From Streptomyces sp. CNQ-509 (GTDB taxonomy: Bacteria > Actinomycetota > Actinomycetes > Streptomycetales > Streptomycetaceae), in contig NZ_CP011492.1 of NCBI RefSeq assembly GCF_001011035.1, positions 3,109,501 to 3,173,500 on the forward strand: DNA of 64,000 nucleotides. The letters are read 5' to 3'. The notes under the pieces are model-generated. The model was given only the letters and a program-made list of their open reading frames with translations. It searched no databases and was not told where the DNA came from. Below are positions 41,305 through 50,192 of the stretch, piece by piece. Position 1 is the stretch's first letter. Each line of letters starts with the position of its first letter. Both the position numbers and the translations under genes were made by a program.

Positions 41305-41981
41305 CAGAGGCGCTCCACCATCCAGCCGCCGCCCGCCGCGCCCTCGGTGCGTACGTACCGCAGGCGGTCGTGCAGCCGGTTCTCGCGGCCCTGCCAGAAC
41401 TCCACCGTCCGCGGCCTGACCCGGAAGCCGCCCCACTCCGGCGGCGCCGGCACCTGCTCGCCCTCCGGATAGCGGTCCGCCAGCTCCGCGTACATCCGGT
41501 CCAGCTCCGCCCGCGACGCCACCGCCGACGACTGCTCGCTCGCCCACGCGCCCAACTGCGAGCCGTGCGGCCTGGTACGGAAGTACGCCACCGTCTCGTC
41601 CCGGCCCGTACGCTCCGCCGCCCCCGCGACGATCACCTGGCGGGCGACGGGGTGCCAGGGGAAGAGCAGCGACACATGCGGGTTGGCGGCCAGCTCGCGG
41701 CCCTTGCGCGAACCGTAGTTGGTGTAGAAGACGAACCCCCGCTCGTCCACGTGCTTCAGCAGCACGGTGCGGGAGCTGGGCCGGCCCTCGGCGTCCGCGG
41801 TGGAGACGACCATCGCGTTGGGCTCGTGCAGTCCGCTCGCCGCGGCCTGCCGGAACCAGCGGCCGAACTGCTCGAAGGGATCGGCGGCGAGGGAGTCCTC
41901 CGACAGTCCCGCGGCGCGGTAGTGCGCGCGCATGGTGGCCGGATCGAGGGAGCGTTCGGTGTCAACGTCAACGTGTCGCAC
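41298..41981 (-). CDS. pdxH: Pyridoxamine 5'-phosphate oxidase PdxH
   Basis: 227 residues. FMN enzyme that oxidises PNP or PMP to pyridoxal phosphate. [24 protein letters not shown] (split across the FMN site), [18 protein letters not shown], and the C-terminal signature [17 protein letters not shown] are all typical. GTG 41981 has no good SD, but CATACT about 20 bp upstream may be a -10 of a near-leaderless transcript. It diverges from citrate synthase 2, the usual Streptomyces arrangement. Confidence 0.94.
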   Translation of the reverse strand: MRHVDVDTERSLDPATMRAHYRAAGLSEDSLAADPFEQFGRWFRQAAASGLHEPNAMVVSTADAEGRPSSRTVLLKHVDERGFVFYTNYGSRKGRELAANPHVSLLFPWHPVARQVIVAGAAERTGRDETVAYFRTRPHGSQLGAWASEQSSAVASRAELDRMYAELADRYPEGEQVPAPPEWGGFRVRPRTVEFWQGRENRLHDRLRYVRTEGAAGGGWMVERLCP

Positions 41982-42310
41982 CTACATATCTTGCAGTATG
42001 AGCGGCCGTTGCGGGCGGGAGTCTGCCCGCTCGGCGCACCCCGTAACCCTCCGGGCCGGGACCGGTGGAGTGTGCCCGATCTCACGTCCTCACGCAGGTG
42101 GGCGACCCGACAGATCCGCTGCCCGACCACTGTGGAAACTCGACAGCCCCGGCTATGGTGGCCCGGAATGCACGCCCCGGACCGCGAGCGATGGCGCCGC
42201 GGAGCCTGGCCAGCAGGTACACCCCCCGCACCACTCCACGCCCTGGGGCCGACACCCGCCCGTCGCTGCACATCCCCCGCAGCGCACGCCACACATGAGG
42301 GAGCCGCCTG
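41982..42310. promoter_or_regulatory. Divergent promoter region, pdxH and citrate synthase 2
   Basis: 329 bp with no gene. Near pdxH lies CATATCTTGCAGTATG with short CATA/TATG ends and a possible -10. Before the citrate synthase ATG there is a clear SD (GAGGGAG). No strong operator was seen. Confidence 0.4.
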
Positions 42311-43417
42311 ATGTCCGATTTCGTACCCGGGCTTGAGGGAGTCGTCGCCTTCGAGACGGAGATCGCCGAACCCGACAAGGAGGGCGGCGCGCTGCGTTAT
42401 CGCGGTGTGGACATCGAGGACCTGGTGGGCCACGTCTCGTTCGGCAACGTCTGGGGTCTTCTGGTCGACGGGGCCTTCAAACCCGGTCTGCCGCCCGCCG
42501 AGCCCTTCCCCATCCCCGTGCACTCCGGCGACATCCGCGTCGACGTGCAGTCCGCGCTGGCCATGCTGGCGCCCGTCTGGGGACTGCGGCCGCTGCTCGA
42601 CATCGACGAGGCGCGCGCCCGCGAGGACCTGGCGCGGGCCGCCGTCATGGCGCTGTCGTACGTCGCCCAGTCCGCCCGCGGGCAGGGGCGGCCGATGGTG
42701 CCGCAGCGGGAGATCGACAAGGCCCGTACGGTCGTCGAGCGGTTCATGATCCGCTGGCGCGGCGAGCCCGACCCCAAGCACGTCGCCGCCGTCGACGCCT
42801 ACTGGACCTCCGCCGCCGAACACGGCATGAACGCCTCCACCTTCACCGCCCGCGTCATCGCCTCCACCGGCGCCGACGTCGCGGCGGCGCTCTCCGGCGC
42901 GGTCGGCGCGATGTCCGGGCCGCTGCACGGGGGCGCGCCGTCGCGGGTGCTCGGGATGATCGAGGAGATCGAGCGCACGGGCGACGCCGAGGGCTACGTG
43001 AAGCGGGCGCTGGACAACGGCGAGCGGCTGATGGGCTTCGGCCACCGCGTCTACCGCGCCGAGGACCCGCGGGCGCGGGTGCTGCGGCGCACGGCGAAGC
43101 AGCTCGGCGCGCCGCGGTACGAGGTCGCGGAGGCGCTGGAGAAGGCGGCGCTGGCGGAGCTGCGGGCGCGGCGTCCCGACCGGGTGCTGGAGACGAACGT
43201 CGAGTTCTGGGCGGCGATCGTGCTGGACTTCGCGGAGGTGCCGGCGCACATGTTCACGTCGATGTTCACGTGCGCGCGGACGGCGGGGTGGTCGGCGCAC
43301 ATCCTGGAGCAGAAGCGGACGGGGCGGCTGGTGCGGCCGTCGGCGCGGTACGTGGGGCCGGGGACGCGGTCGCCGCAGGAGATCGAGGGCTACGCGGAGG
43401 CGGGCGGCTCGGCGTGA
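42311..43417 (+). CDS. Citrate synthase 2
   Basis: 368 residues. Condenses acetyl-CoA with oxaloacetate. Conserved catalytic elements are EHGMNASTFTARV (His), GPLHGGAPSRV (His), LMGFGHRVYRAEDPRARVL, and the late Asp region ETNVEFWAAIVLDF. The length fits the shorter Gram-positive citrate synthase 2/methylcitrate-type subfamily, so 2-methylcitrate synthase activity with propionyl-CoA is possible. ATG 42311 has a GAGGGAG SD. The stop codon lies in the first unit of a 17 bp tandem repeat. The nearby acyl-CoA operon could supply propionyl- or acetyl-CoA (inference). Confidence 0.93.
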   Translation: MSDFVPGLEGVVAFETEIAEPDKEGGALRYRGVDIEDLVGHVSFGNVWGLLVDGAFKPGLPPAEPFPIPVHSGDIRVDVQSALAMLAPVWGLRPLLDIDEARAREDLARAAVMALSYVAQSARGQGRPMVPQREIDKARTVVERFMIRWRGEPDPKHVAAVDAYWTSAAEHGMNASTFTARVIASTGADVAAALSGAVGAMSGPLHGGAPSRVLGMIEEIERTGDAEGYVKRALDNGERLMGFGHRVYRAEDPRARVLRRTAKQLGAPRYEVAEALEKAALAELRARRPDRVLETNVEFWAAIVLDFAEVPAHMFTSMFTCARTAGWSAHILEQKRTGRLVRPSARYVGPGTRSPQEIEGYAEAGGSA

Positions 43418-43481
43418 GGCGGGGTGCCGCGTGAGGCGGGGTGCCGCGTGAGGCGCGGGTCGGCGTGAGGAGGGTCGGCCT
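43414..43481 (+). repeat. Four tandem 17 bp repeats at the citrate synthase 3' end
   Basis: Unit GTGAGGCGGGGTGCCGC: copies 1 (43414-43430) and 2 (43431-43447) are identical, copies 3 and 4 diverged. The gene's stop codon is inside copy 1, and each copy places a TGA in the same phase. Confidence 0.75.
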
Positions 43482-43587
43482 GCGCCGGCTGGGCCGCGAC
43501 GGGTCAGCCACGGATCGGCCAGAACCGGGTCTGCCGGGGCGGTCCGGGTCGGCTGGGGCTGGGCCCCGCGGGGCGACCACCCCTTCG

Positions 43588-43610
43588 TTGTCGGTGGAGC
43601 GGCCTACCCT
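43588..43610 (+). promoter_or_regulatory. Promoter-like element resembling RecA-NDp/PafBC motif (second copy)
   Basis: TTGTCGGTGG, seven bases, TACCCT. It closely matches the actinobacterial TTGTCRGTGG...TANNNT element and the copy at 1140. It points rightward into the 3' end of the leftward TetR gene. Confidence 0.4.
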
Positions 43611-43649
43611 TGGGCGGGTGTGCGGGGGATGTGGGTGTGGGAGTGGGGC

Positions 43650-44435
43650 TCAGCGGGGGTGGGCGTTCGAGAGGGCTGTCGTCAGCAGGTGCGACCACTG
43701 CGTCACGACGCGGTCGCGGCGGGCGCTGTCGTCCGTGAGCAGGGTCGCCAGGCCCAGGCCGCGGGCCATGTCGAGGAAGCCCTGCACCGTCTCCCGTACG
43801 CCCGGCACCGACTCGTCGGCGCCGAGCAGCGCCACCGTCATGCGGTGCGCCTCGCGGCCGACGCGGGCCTCCAGGGCGGCGACGCGGGGACGTAGCTGCT
43901 CCTCGTTCGCGGCGGCGACCCAGAGCTGGAGCGCGGCGCGGAAGAGGGGCCCGGTGTAGAGGTCGACGACCCCGCGCACGACGGCGGCGGTGGCCGCGTC
44001 GGCGAGGGGCGTGGCCGCGGCGGCGCCTCCTGCGGTGGCTTCCGTCCCCGCGGGGGCCTTCCCCCCGACGGCCTTTTCTGCGGCGGCCCCCACGGCACCC
44101 GTTGGGGCGGCTCGTATCGCGTCCGCTCCCTCCGCCCGCCTCGAATCCGCCGCCCCCGCCGCCGGCAGCAGCCCGCGCAGTGCCGCCGAGCGCTCCGCCG
44201 CCACGTGTTCCACCGCCGCCGTGAACAGGTCTTCCCTGGTCGGGAAGTGGTGCTGCGCCGCGCCCCGCGAGACGCCCGCCCGCTCCGCGACCACGCTGAC
44301 CGTGCTCCCGCCCCAGCCCAGTTCCGCCAGGCACGCGACCGCCGCCTCCAGCAGCCGCTGCCGGGTCGCCCGGCTGCGGTCCTGCTGCGGGCCCCGGCCC
44401 CGTGGCTGGCGCGGGGCGTCCGTCAGCGGAACCAC
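43650..44435 (-). CDS. TetR-family transcriptional regulator
   Basis: 261 residues from GTG 44435 (GGGAG SD five bases upstream). N-terminal TetR HTH: RQRLLEAAVACLAELGWGGS, AERAGVSRGAAQHHFPTREDLF. A low-complexity Ala/Gly insert (about 100-155) splits the ligand domain. It ends the acyl-CoA operon and overlaps the enoyl-CoA hydratase stop by 13 bp, so it is probably the operon's own repressor, acting at the palindrome near 52762. Its ligand may be an acyl-CoA intermediate; both points are inference. Confidence 0.88.
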   Translation of the reverse strand: MVPLTDAPRQPRGRGPQQDRSRATRQRLLEAAVACLAELGWGGSTVSVVAERAGVSRGAAQHHFPTREDLFTAAVEHVAAERSAALRGLLPAAGAADSRRAEGADAIRAAPTGAVGAAAEKAVGGKAPAGTEATAGGAAAATPLADAATAAVVRGVVDLYTGPLFRAALQLWVAAANEEQLRPRVAALEARVGREAHRMTVALLGADESVPGVRETVQGFLDMARGLGLATLLTDDSARRDRVVTQWSHLLTTALSNAHPR

Positions 44436-45217
44436 TTCGGCTCCCGGCGCTCCAGGAACGCCGTCATGCCCTCCCTGGCCTCCGGGGACGCGAACAGCGA
44501 CGCCGACAGCTCCGCGAACGGCTCCGTGTCCCGGTCGAACGCCCGCAGCACCTCCCCCGTGACCAGCCGCTTCGACGCCGCGAGACCCTGCGGCGACGCC
44601 GCCCGCAGCCCGTCGAGCACCGGCGTCAGCAGCGCGTCCACGTCGTCCCCCGCCAGCGTCACCAGCCCGATCCTCGCCGCCTCCTCCGGGCCGAAGCGCT
44701 CGCCCGTGAGGTAGTAGCGCGCCGCCGCGCGGGCGTCGAGCCGCGGCAGCAGCGGCATCGAGATCACCGCGGGCGCGAGCCCGAGCCGCGCCTCGGTGAA
44801 CGCGAACGTCGCCCCCGTCCCGGCCGCCGCGATGTCGCACGCGCCGAGCAGCCCGAGGCCCCCGGCCCGTACGTGTCCGGTCACCCGCGCGACGACGGGC
44901 TTCGGGCACTCCACGACCGCCCGCAGCAGCCGCGACAGCGCCAGCGGCCCGTCCGTGGCCGCGGCGGCGGCCGTGGCCTCGCCGAGGTCGGCGCCGGCGC
45001 AGAAGGTGTTGCCGGTGTGGGTGAGCAGGACGGCCCGTACGTCGTCGTCCTCCGCGGCGGCGGCCAAACCCAGGTCGAGTTCGGCCATGAGGCGGGTGGA
45101 GAGCGCGTTGCGGTTGTGGGGCGAGTCGAGCGTGAGGGTCGTGACGCCGCGGTCGTCGCGCGCCGTCCGGACGAGGGGCGCGTCGTCGGCGGCCGGTTCT
45201 GCGGGTGCGTCGGTCAT
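44423..45217 (-). CDS. Enoyl-CoA hydratase/isomerase family protein
   Basis: 264 residues, crotonase fold. Oxyanion-hole segments NTFCAGADLGEA and GHVRAGGLGLLGACDIA. FTEARLGLAPAVISM holds the second catalytic Glu position; the first catalytic Glu site appears to be Arg/Ala (HVRAGG), as in hydratases for branched or glutaconyl substrates, so simple hydration is uncertain. Starts ATG 45217, 34 bp after the dehydrogenase gene. In the operon it would act after carboxylation, like LiuC or AtuE. Confidence 0.85.
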   Translation of the reverse strand: MTDAPAEPAADDAPLVRTARDDRGVTTLTLDSPHNRNALSTRLMAELDLGLAAAAEDDDVRAVLLTHTGNTFCAGADLGEATAAAAATDGPLALSRLLRAVVECPKPVVARVTGHVRAGGLGLLGACDIAAAGTGATFAFTEARLGLAPAVISMPLLPRLDARAAARYYLTGERFGPEEAARIGLVTLAGDDVDALLTPVLDGLRAASPQGLAASKRLVTGEVLRAFDRDTEPFAELSASLFASPEAREGMTAFLERREPKWFR

Positions 45218-45251
45218 GGCGGGGAGGTGCTCCTTCGGTACGTCGGCGGCG

Positions 45252-46418
45252 TCAGTACGACTTGGGCAGGCCCAGCGTCTGGTGCGACACGTAGTTGAGG
45301 ATCATCTCCCGGCTGACCGGGGCGATCCTGGCCACGCGGGACGCGGTGAGCATCTGCGCAAGACCGTACTCGGTGCTGAGCCCGTTGCCGCCGAGGGTGT
45401 GCACGGCCTGGTCGACGGCCTTCGCCGCCGCCTCGGCGGCCGCGTACTTCGCCATGTTCGCCGCCTCGCCCGCACCGGCGTCATCACCGGCGTCGTACAG
45501 CGCCGCCGCCTTCTGCGTCATCAGCCCGGCCAGCTCCAACTCGATGTGCGCCTGCGCCAGCGGATGCGCGATCGCCTGGTGCACGCCGATGGCGCCGCCC
45601 TTCCACACCTGGCGCGTACGGGCGTACTCGACGGCCCGCGCCACCGCCTGCCGCCCCAGGCCCAGCGCGAACGCGGCGGTCATGATGCGCTCGGGGTTGA
45701 GCCCCGCGAAGAGCTGGAGGAGACCGGCGTCCTCGTCGCCGACGAGGGCGTCCGCGGGCAGCCGCACGTCGTCGAGGACCAGCTCGAACTGCTTCTCCGG
45801 AGCGTGCAGTTCCATGGGTATGGGCGAGCGCCGGAAGCCCTCGGCGTCGCGCGGGACGATGAACAGGCAGGGCTTGAGCTTGCCGGTACGCGCGTCCTCG
45901 GTGCGGCCGACGATGAGCGTGGCGTCGGCGATGTCGACGCCCGAGATGAACACCTTGCGGCCGGACAGCACCCAGTCGTCGCCGTCGCGGCGGGCGGTGG
46001 TGGTGATGCGGTGCGAGTTGGAGCCGGCGTCGGGCTCGGTGATGCCGAAGGCCATCTTGCGGGTGCCGTCGGCGAGTCCGGGGAGCCACTGCCGCTTCTG
46101 CTCCTCGGTGCCGAAGCGGGCGATGACCGTGCCGCATATCGCGGGCGACACGACGAGCATGAGCAGCGGGCAGCCGGCGGCGCCGAGTTCCTCCAGCACG
46201 ATCGCCAGCTCCGCGATGCCGCCGCCTCCGCCGCCGTACGCCTCGGGGAGGTTGACGCCGAGGTAACCGGCCTTGCCGGCCTCGGCCCACAGCTCGTCGG
46301 TGTGCCGGCCGTCGCGGACGGCGGCGGTGAAGTAGTCGCGGCCGTAGCGGGTACCGAGCGCGGCGACGGCGGCGCGGAGGTCGCGGTGCTCCTGGGGTTC
46401 GAGGATGGCGCTCGTCAT
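45252..46418 (-). CDS. Acyl-CoA dehydrogenase
   Basis: 388 residues, FAD flavoenzyme introducing the alpha-beta double bond. MAFGITEPDAGSNSHRI (FAD/substrate loop), DDWVLSGRKVFISG, and the C-terminal LGGNGLSTEYGLAQMLTASRV are all typical. The catalytic-base region is GLNPERIMTAAFALGLG with Glu, as in isovaleryl- or citronellyl-type enzymes. ATG 46418 overlaps the carboxylase alpha stop (ATGA). Confidence 0.92.
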   Translation of the reverse strand: MTSAILEPQEHRDLRAAVAALGTRYGRDYFTAAVRDGRHTDELWAEAGKAGYLGVNLPEAYGGGGGGIAELAIVLEELGAAGCPLLMLVVSPAICGTVIARFGTEEQKRQWLPGLADGTRKMAFGITEPDAGSNSHRITTTARRDGDDWVLSGRKVFISGVDIADATLIVGRTEDARTGKLKPCLFIVPRDAEGFRRSPIPMELHAPEKQFELVLDDVRLPADALVGDEDAGLLQLFAGLNPERIMTAAFALGLGRQAVARAVEYARTRQVWKGGAIGVHQAIAHPLAQAHIELELAGLMTQKAAALYDAGDDAGAGEAANMAKYAAAEAAAKAVDQAVHTLGGNGLSTEYGLAQMLTASRVARIAPVSREMILNYVSHQTLGLPKSY

Positions 46419-48517
46419 GGCTGTCGGCCTTCCTGATCGCGGGATAGGGCGGCATGTGCTGCGGCGTCTTCCGCCGCTTCTACTACGGCCAGGAGGGCGC
46501 CGACCTCGACCTGGCCGCCGGGGACGGCGTGCAGGGCGGTGAGCACGCCGGACGCGGGGGCGGCGACCTTGTGCTCCATCTTCATCGCCTCCAGCCAGAG
46601 GAGCGGCTGTCCCTGCCGGACGGTCTGCCCGGGAGCGATCCCGTCGGCGAGGCGGACGACCGTGCCGGGCATGGGGGCGAGGAGGGAGCCGGGCGGGGTG
46701 TCGGCGCGGGGGTCGGGAAAGCGGGAAAGGGGGCTGAGGGCGTACGAGCCATGGGGGGTGTCGACGTAGGTGGCCGGCGCGGGCCGGCCTCCCGCCGGGG
46801 CGTCGTAGACGGCGACGTCGAAGGCACGGGCGACACCCGCGACTTCGAGCACCACGCGCCCGGGGGCGGCGGCGAGCACGCGCACGTCGGGCAGGCCGTC
46901 GGCCCGTATGCCGTCGCGGGTGAGGCGGTAGCGAACCTCGACCTCGGCGCCGCCGGGCTCGGCCCGGTACCCCTTCGCCTGCGGCTGCGACGGCACGTTG
47001 CGCCACCCCCCGAAGCGCGCGGGCAACGCGGCGTCCCCTGCCTGCTGCCGCGCGGCGGCATCGGCGAGCGCGGCGGCGAGCGCGGCGAGCCGGAGGTGGG
47101 CGTCGGGCTCGCCGGCCTCGTCCGCGGGGCGGGTCAGCGCCGGCAGGTGGGCGTCGTAGAACGAGGTGGTCATCCGCCCGCCGGTGAACTCCTCGTGTTC
47201 CAGCGACCGGACCAGCAGGTCCCGGTTCGTCACCGGGCCGTGGATCCGTGCCCGCCGCAGCGCGGCCGTCAGGTGGCGGACCGCCTCGGCGCGGGTGGGG
47301 GCGTGGACGATCACCTTGGCGAGCAGGGCGTCGTAGTACGGGGTGACGGTGTCGCCGGCGGTGTAGCCGGTGTCGAGTCGGAGGGTGGGGGGTTCCCCGA
47401 TCCCGCCCCTTCCCGGAACCGGGGCCCCGCCCCGGTTCCCCTCGGGGCTGCGCCCCGGGCCCCCCGCGGCGCCCCCGACCTCCAGGCGGTGGACCCGGCC
47501 CGTCTGCGGGGCGAAGTCCGACGCCGGATCCTCCGCGTACAGACGGGCCTCCACCGCGTGGCCCCTCGGCTGCGGAGCCGACGGCGGCAAGTGCGCACCC
47601 TCCGCGATCCTCACCTGCGCGGCCACCAGGTCGACCCCGTGCACCGCCTCCGTCACCGGGTGCTCCACCTGCAGCCGCGTGTTCATCTCCAGGAACTGCG
47701 CCCGCCCGTCCGGCGCCAGCAGGAACTCCACCGTGCCGGCGCCCACGTACCCGATCGCCCGCGCCGCCCGTACCGCCGTCTCCGCCAGCTCCGCCGCCGC
47801 ACCCGGCGCGAGGCCCGGTGCCGGGGCCTCCTCCACCACCTTCTGGTGCCGCCGCTGCAGCGAGCAGTCGCGCGTGCCCAGCGCCCACACGGCCCCGTGC
47901 GCGTCCGCGAGCACCTGCACCTCCACGTGCCGCCCGCCCTCGACGTACGGCTCGACGAACACCTCGCCGTCCCCGAACGCCGCCGCGGCCTCCGCCGAAG
48001 CCGACGCCAGTCCGGCGTCGAGCGCGGCCAGTTCGCGGACGACCCGCATGCCGCGGCCGCCGCCGCCCGCCGCCGCCTTGACCAGCAGCGGCAGGTCGGA
48101 CTCCACCGCCTTCGACGGGTCGAAGGGCGCGAGGCCCATCAGTTCCTTCGCGCGTGTCTTGGACGCCATCGCCTCGATCGCCTCCGGCGGCGGCCCGACC
48201 CACGTCAGCCCGGCAGCGGTCACCGCCCGCGCGAACTCCGCGCTCTCGGAGAGGAACCCGTAGCCCGGGTGCACCGCGTCCGCGCCGGCCGCGAGCGCCG
48301 CCGCGACAAGCAGATCCGCCCGCAGGTACGTGTCCGAAGCCGCCCGCCCCGGCAGCCGGACCGCCGACCCGCCGGCGTCCAGCGCGGCGCGTACGTGCAG
48401 CGCGCCCGCGTCCGCGTCGGAGTGCACGGCGACGGGCGTGATGCCCAGCTCCGCGCAGGTGCGGAAGACGCGGCAGGCGATCTCGCCGCGGTTGGCGACG
48501 AGGAGGGTACGGATCAT
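46415..48517 (-). CDS. Acyl-CoA carboxylase alpha subunit (biotin carboxylase + BCCP)
   Basis: 700 residues. The biotin carboxylase part has MIRTLLVANRGEIACRVFRT, the ATP loop AAAGGGGRGMRVV, EMNTRLQVEHPVTE. The C-terminal carrier has the biotin site EAMKMEH (about 650). Compared with homologues, the segment after KELM is a few residues shorter, and a 28-residue Gly/Pro/Arg-rich insert follows HRLEVGG, encoded by palindromic GC-rich DNA (47391-47478). Chain is otherwise complete. Together with the beta subunit at 48585 it would carboxylate a 3-methylcrotonyl-, geranyl- or short acyl-CoA. Confidence 0.92.
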   Translation of the reverse strand: MIRTLLVANRGEIACRVFRTCAELGITPVAVHSDADAGALHVRAALDAGGSAVRLPGRAASDTYLRADLLVAAALAAGADAVHPGYGFLSESAEFARAVTAAGLTWVGPPPEAIEAMASKTRAKELMGLAPFDPSKAVESDLPLLVKAAAGGGGRGMRVVRELAALDAGLASASAEAAAAFGDGEVFVEPYVEGGRHVEVQVLADAHGAVWALGTRDCSLQRRHQKVVEEAPAPGLAPGAAAELAETAVRAARAIGYVGAGTVEFLLAPDGRAQFLEMNTRLQVEHPVTEAVHGVDLVAAQVRIAEGAHLPPSAPQPRGHAVEARLYAEDPASDFAPQTGRVHRLEVGGAAGGPGRSPEGNRGGAPVPGRGGIGEPPTLRLDTGYTAGDTVTPYYDALLAKVIVHAPTRAEAVRHLTAALRRARIHGPVTNRDLLVRSLEHEEFTGGRMTTSFYDAHLPALTRPADEAGEPDAHLRLAALAAALADAAARQQAGDAALPARFGGWRNVPSQPQAKGYRAEPGGAEVEVRYRLTRDGIRADGLPDVRVLAAAPGRVVLEVAGVARAFDVAVYDAPAGGRPAPATYVDTPHGSYALSPLSRFPDPRADTPPGSLLAPMPGTVVRLADGIAPGQTVRQGQPLLWLEAMKMEHKVAAPASGVLTALHAVPGGQVEVGALLAVVEAAEDAAAHAALSRDQEGRQP
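47415..47457. repeat. GC-rich palindromic element inside a coding region
   Basis: Hairpin GGAACCGGGG/CCCCGGTTCC (47415-47424 and 47430-47439), then CGGGGC-TGC-GCCCCG (47443-47457). It codes for the low-complexity insert of the biotin carboxylase. Such elements are common between Streptomyces genes but unusual within one. Confidence 0.55.
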
Positions 48518-48584
48518 CGGTGCTCCCCTGTGGATGCCGGTCGCGGTGTGGCTGCCGGTCGCCCTGCGGATGCCGGTCGTGCGG

Positions 48585-50192
48585 TCACAGCCGGAACACC
48601 CCGTACCCGTCGTGCACGCCCGCGTACGGCGCCGTGTGGATCGCCGACAGGCAGATCCCCAGCACGGTCCGCGTGTCCCGCGGGTCGATGACCCCGTCGT
48701 CGTACAGCCGCCCGGACAGGAACACCGGGAGGGATTCCGCCTCGATCTGCTGCTCCACCATCGCCCGCAGCGCCGCGTCGCCCTCCTCGTCGTACGGCAT
48801 CCCCTTCGCCTCCGCCGACGCCCGCGCGACGATCGACAGCACGCCCGCGAGCTGCTGCGGCCCCATGACCGCCGACTTGGCGCTCGGCCAGGCGAAGAGG
48901 AACCGGGGGTCGTACGCGCGGCCGCACATGCCGTAGTGGCCGGCGCCGTAGCTGGCGCCCATGAGCACCGACAGGTGCGGGACGCGGGAGTTGGAGACCG
49001 CGTTGATCATCTGGGCGCCGTGCTTGATGATGCCGCCCTGCTCGTAGTCCTTGCCGACCATGTAGCCGGTGGTGTTGTGGAGGAAGACCAGCGGGATGTC
49101 GCGCTGGTTGGCGAGCTGGATGAACTGCGCGGCCTTCTGCGACTCCTCGCTGAACAGCACCCCGCGCGCGTTGGCGAGGATCCCGACGGGATAGCCGTGC
49201 AGCCGGGCCCATCCGGTGGCCAGGCTCGTCCCGTACAGCGGCTTGAACTCGTCGAAGTCCGAGCCGTCGACCACCCGCGCGATCACCTCCCGCGGGTCGA
49301 ACGGGATCTTCAGGTCGCCCGGCACGATGCCCAGCAGCTCTTCCTCCGGGTACGCGGGCGGGGCGGCCGGCGGCGGGTCGGGGTGTGCCTTGCGCCAGGC
49401 GAGGCGGGCGACGACGCGGCGGGCGGTGTGCAGGGCGTCCGGCTCGTCGACGGCGAAGTAGTCGGCGAGTCCCGAGGTGCGGGCGTGCATGTCGGCGCCG
49501 CCCAGCGACTCGTCGTCGCTCTCCTCGCCGGTGGCCATCTTCACCAGCGGCGGGCCGCCGAGGAAGACCTTCGCGCGCTCCTTGACCATGATCACGTGAT
49601 CGCTCATGCCCGGCACGTACGCCCCGCCCGCCGTGGAGTTGCCGAAGACGACGGCGACCGTGGGGATGCCGGCCGCGGACGAGCGGGTGAGGAACTTGAA
49701 GAGCGCGCCGCCCGGGATGAAGATCTCCTTCTGCGACGGCAGGTCCGCGCCCCCGGACTCCACGAGGTGGATCGACGGCAGCCGGTTGGCGAGGCTGATC
49801 TCGTGGGCGCGGAACGCCTTCTTCAGCGTCCAGGGGTTGGACGCTCCGCCGCGTACGGTCGGGTCGTTGGCCGTGATCAGGCACTCCACGCCGGAGACGA
49901 CGCCGATGCCGGTGACGAGCGAGGCGCCGACCGTGTACTCGGGGGAGGCGGAACCCCAGCCGGCCAGCGGGCTCAGCTCCAGGAACGGGGTGTCGGGGTC
50001 GAGCAGCAGCTCGACCCGCTCGCGGACGAGCAGCTTGCCGCGGGCGCGGTGCCGCGCCACGTACTTCTCGCCGCCGCCCGCCACCGCCTTGGCGTGCTCC
50101 TCGTCGAGCGCGGCGAGCTTGTCGAGCATCGCGGCCCGGCGGGCGGCGTAGTCGGGGCCCGCGGTGTCCAGCGACGAGGCGAGCAGGGTCAC
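48585..50192 (-). CDS. Acyl-CoA carboxylase beta subunit (carboxyltransferase)
   Basis: 535 residues. N- and C-terminal carboxyltransferase halves with RGGASNPWTLKKAFRAHEIS, GGAYVPGMSDH, FLHNTTGYMVGKDYEQGGII, VLMGASYGAGHYGMCGRAY. Closest in appearance to MCC/GCC-type beta chains (SGGADLPSQKEIFIPGG). GTG 50192 overlaps the AtuA stop (GTGA). 67 bp separate it from the alpha-subunit start. Forms a complex with the product at 46415. Confidence 0.93.
   Translation of the reverse strand: MTLLASSLDTAGPDYAARRAAMLDKLAALDEEHAKAVAGGGEKYVARHRARGKLLVRERVELLLDPDTPFLELSPLAGWGSASPEYTVGASLVTGIGVVSGVECLITANDPTVRGGASNPWTLKKAFRAHEISLANRLPSIHLVESGGADLPSQKEIFIPGGALFKFLTRSSAAGIPTVAVVFGNSTAGGAYVPGMSDHVIMVKERAKVFLGGPPLVKMATGEESDDESLGGADMHARTSGLADYFAVDEPDALHTARRVVARLAWRKAHPDPPPAAPPAYPEEELLGIVPGDLKIPFDPREVIARVVDGSDFDEFKPLYGTSLATGWARLHGYPVGILANARGVLFSEESQKAAQFIQLANQRDIPLVFLHNTTGYMVGKDYEQGGIIKHGAQMINAVSNSRVPHLSVLMGASYGAGHYGMCGRAYDPRFLFAWPSAKSAVMGPQQLAGVLSIVARASAEAKGMPYDEEGDAALRAMVEQQIEAESLPVFLSGRLYDDGVIDPRDTRTVLGICLSAIHTAPYAGVHDGYGVFRL

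Noticed and set aside
43620..43895. Small rightward ORF after the promoter-like element at 43588
   Set aside because: It overlaps the TetR coding end in antisense and lacks an SD and a plausible protein composition. A non-coding antisense RNA is more likely if anything is transcribed.
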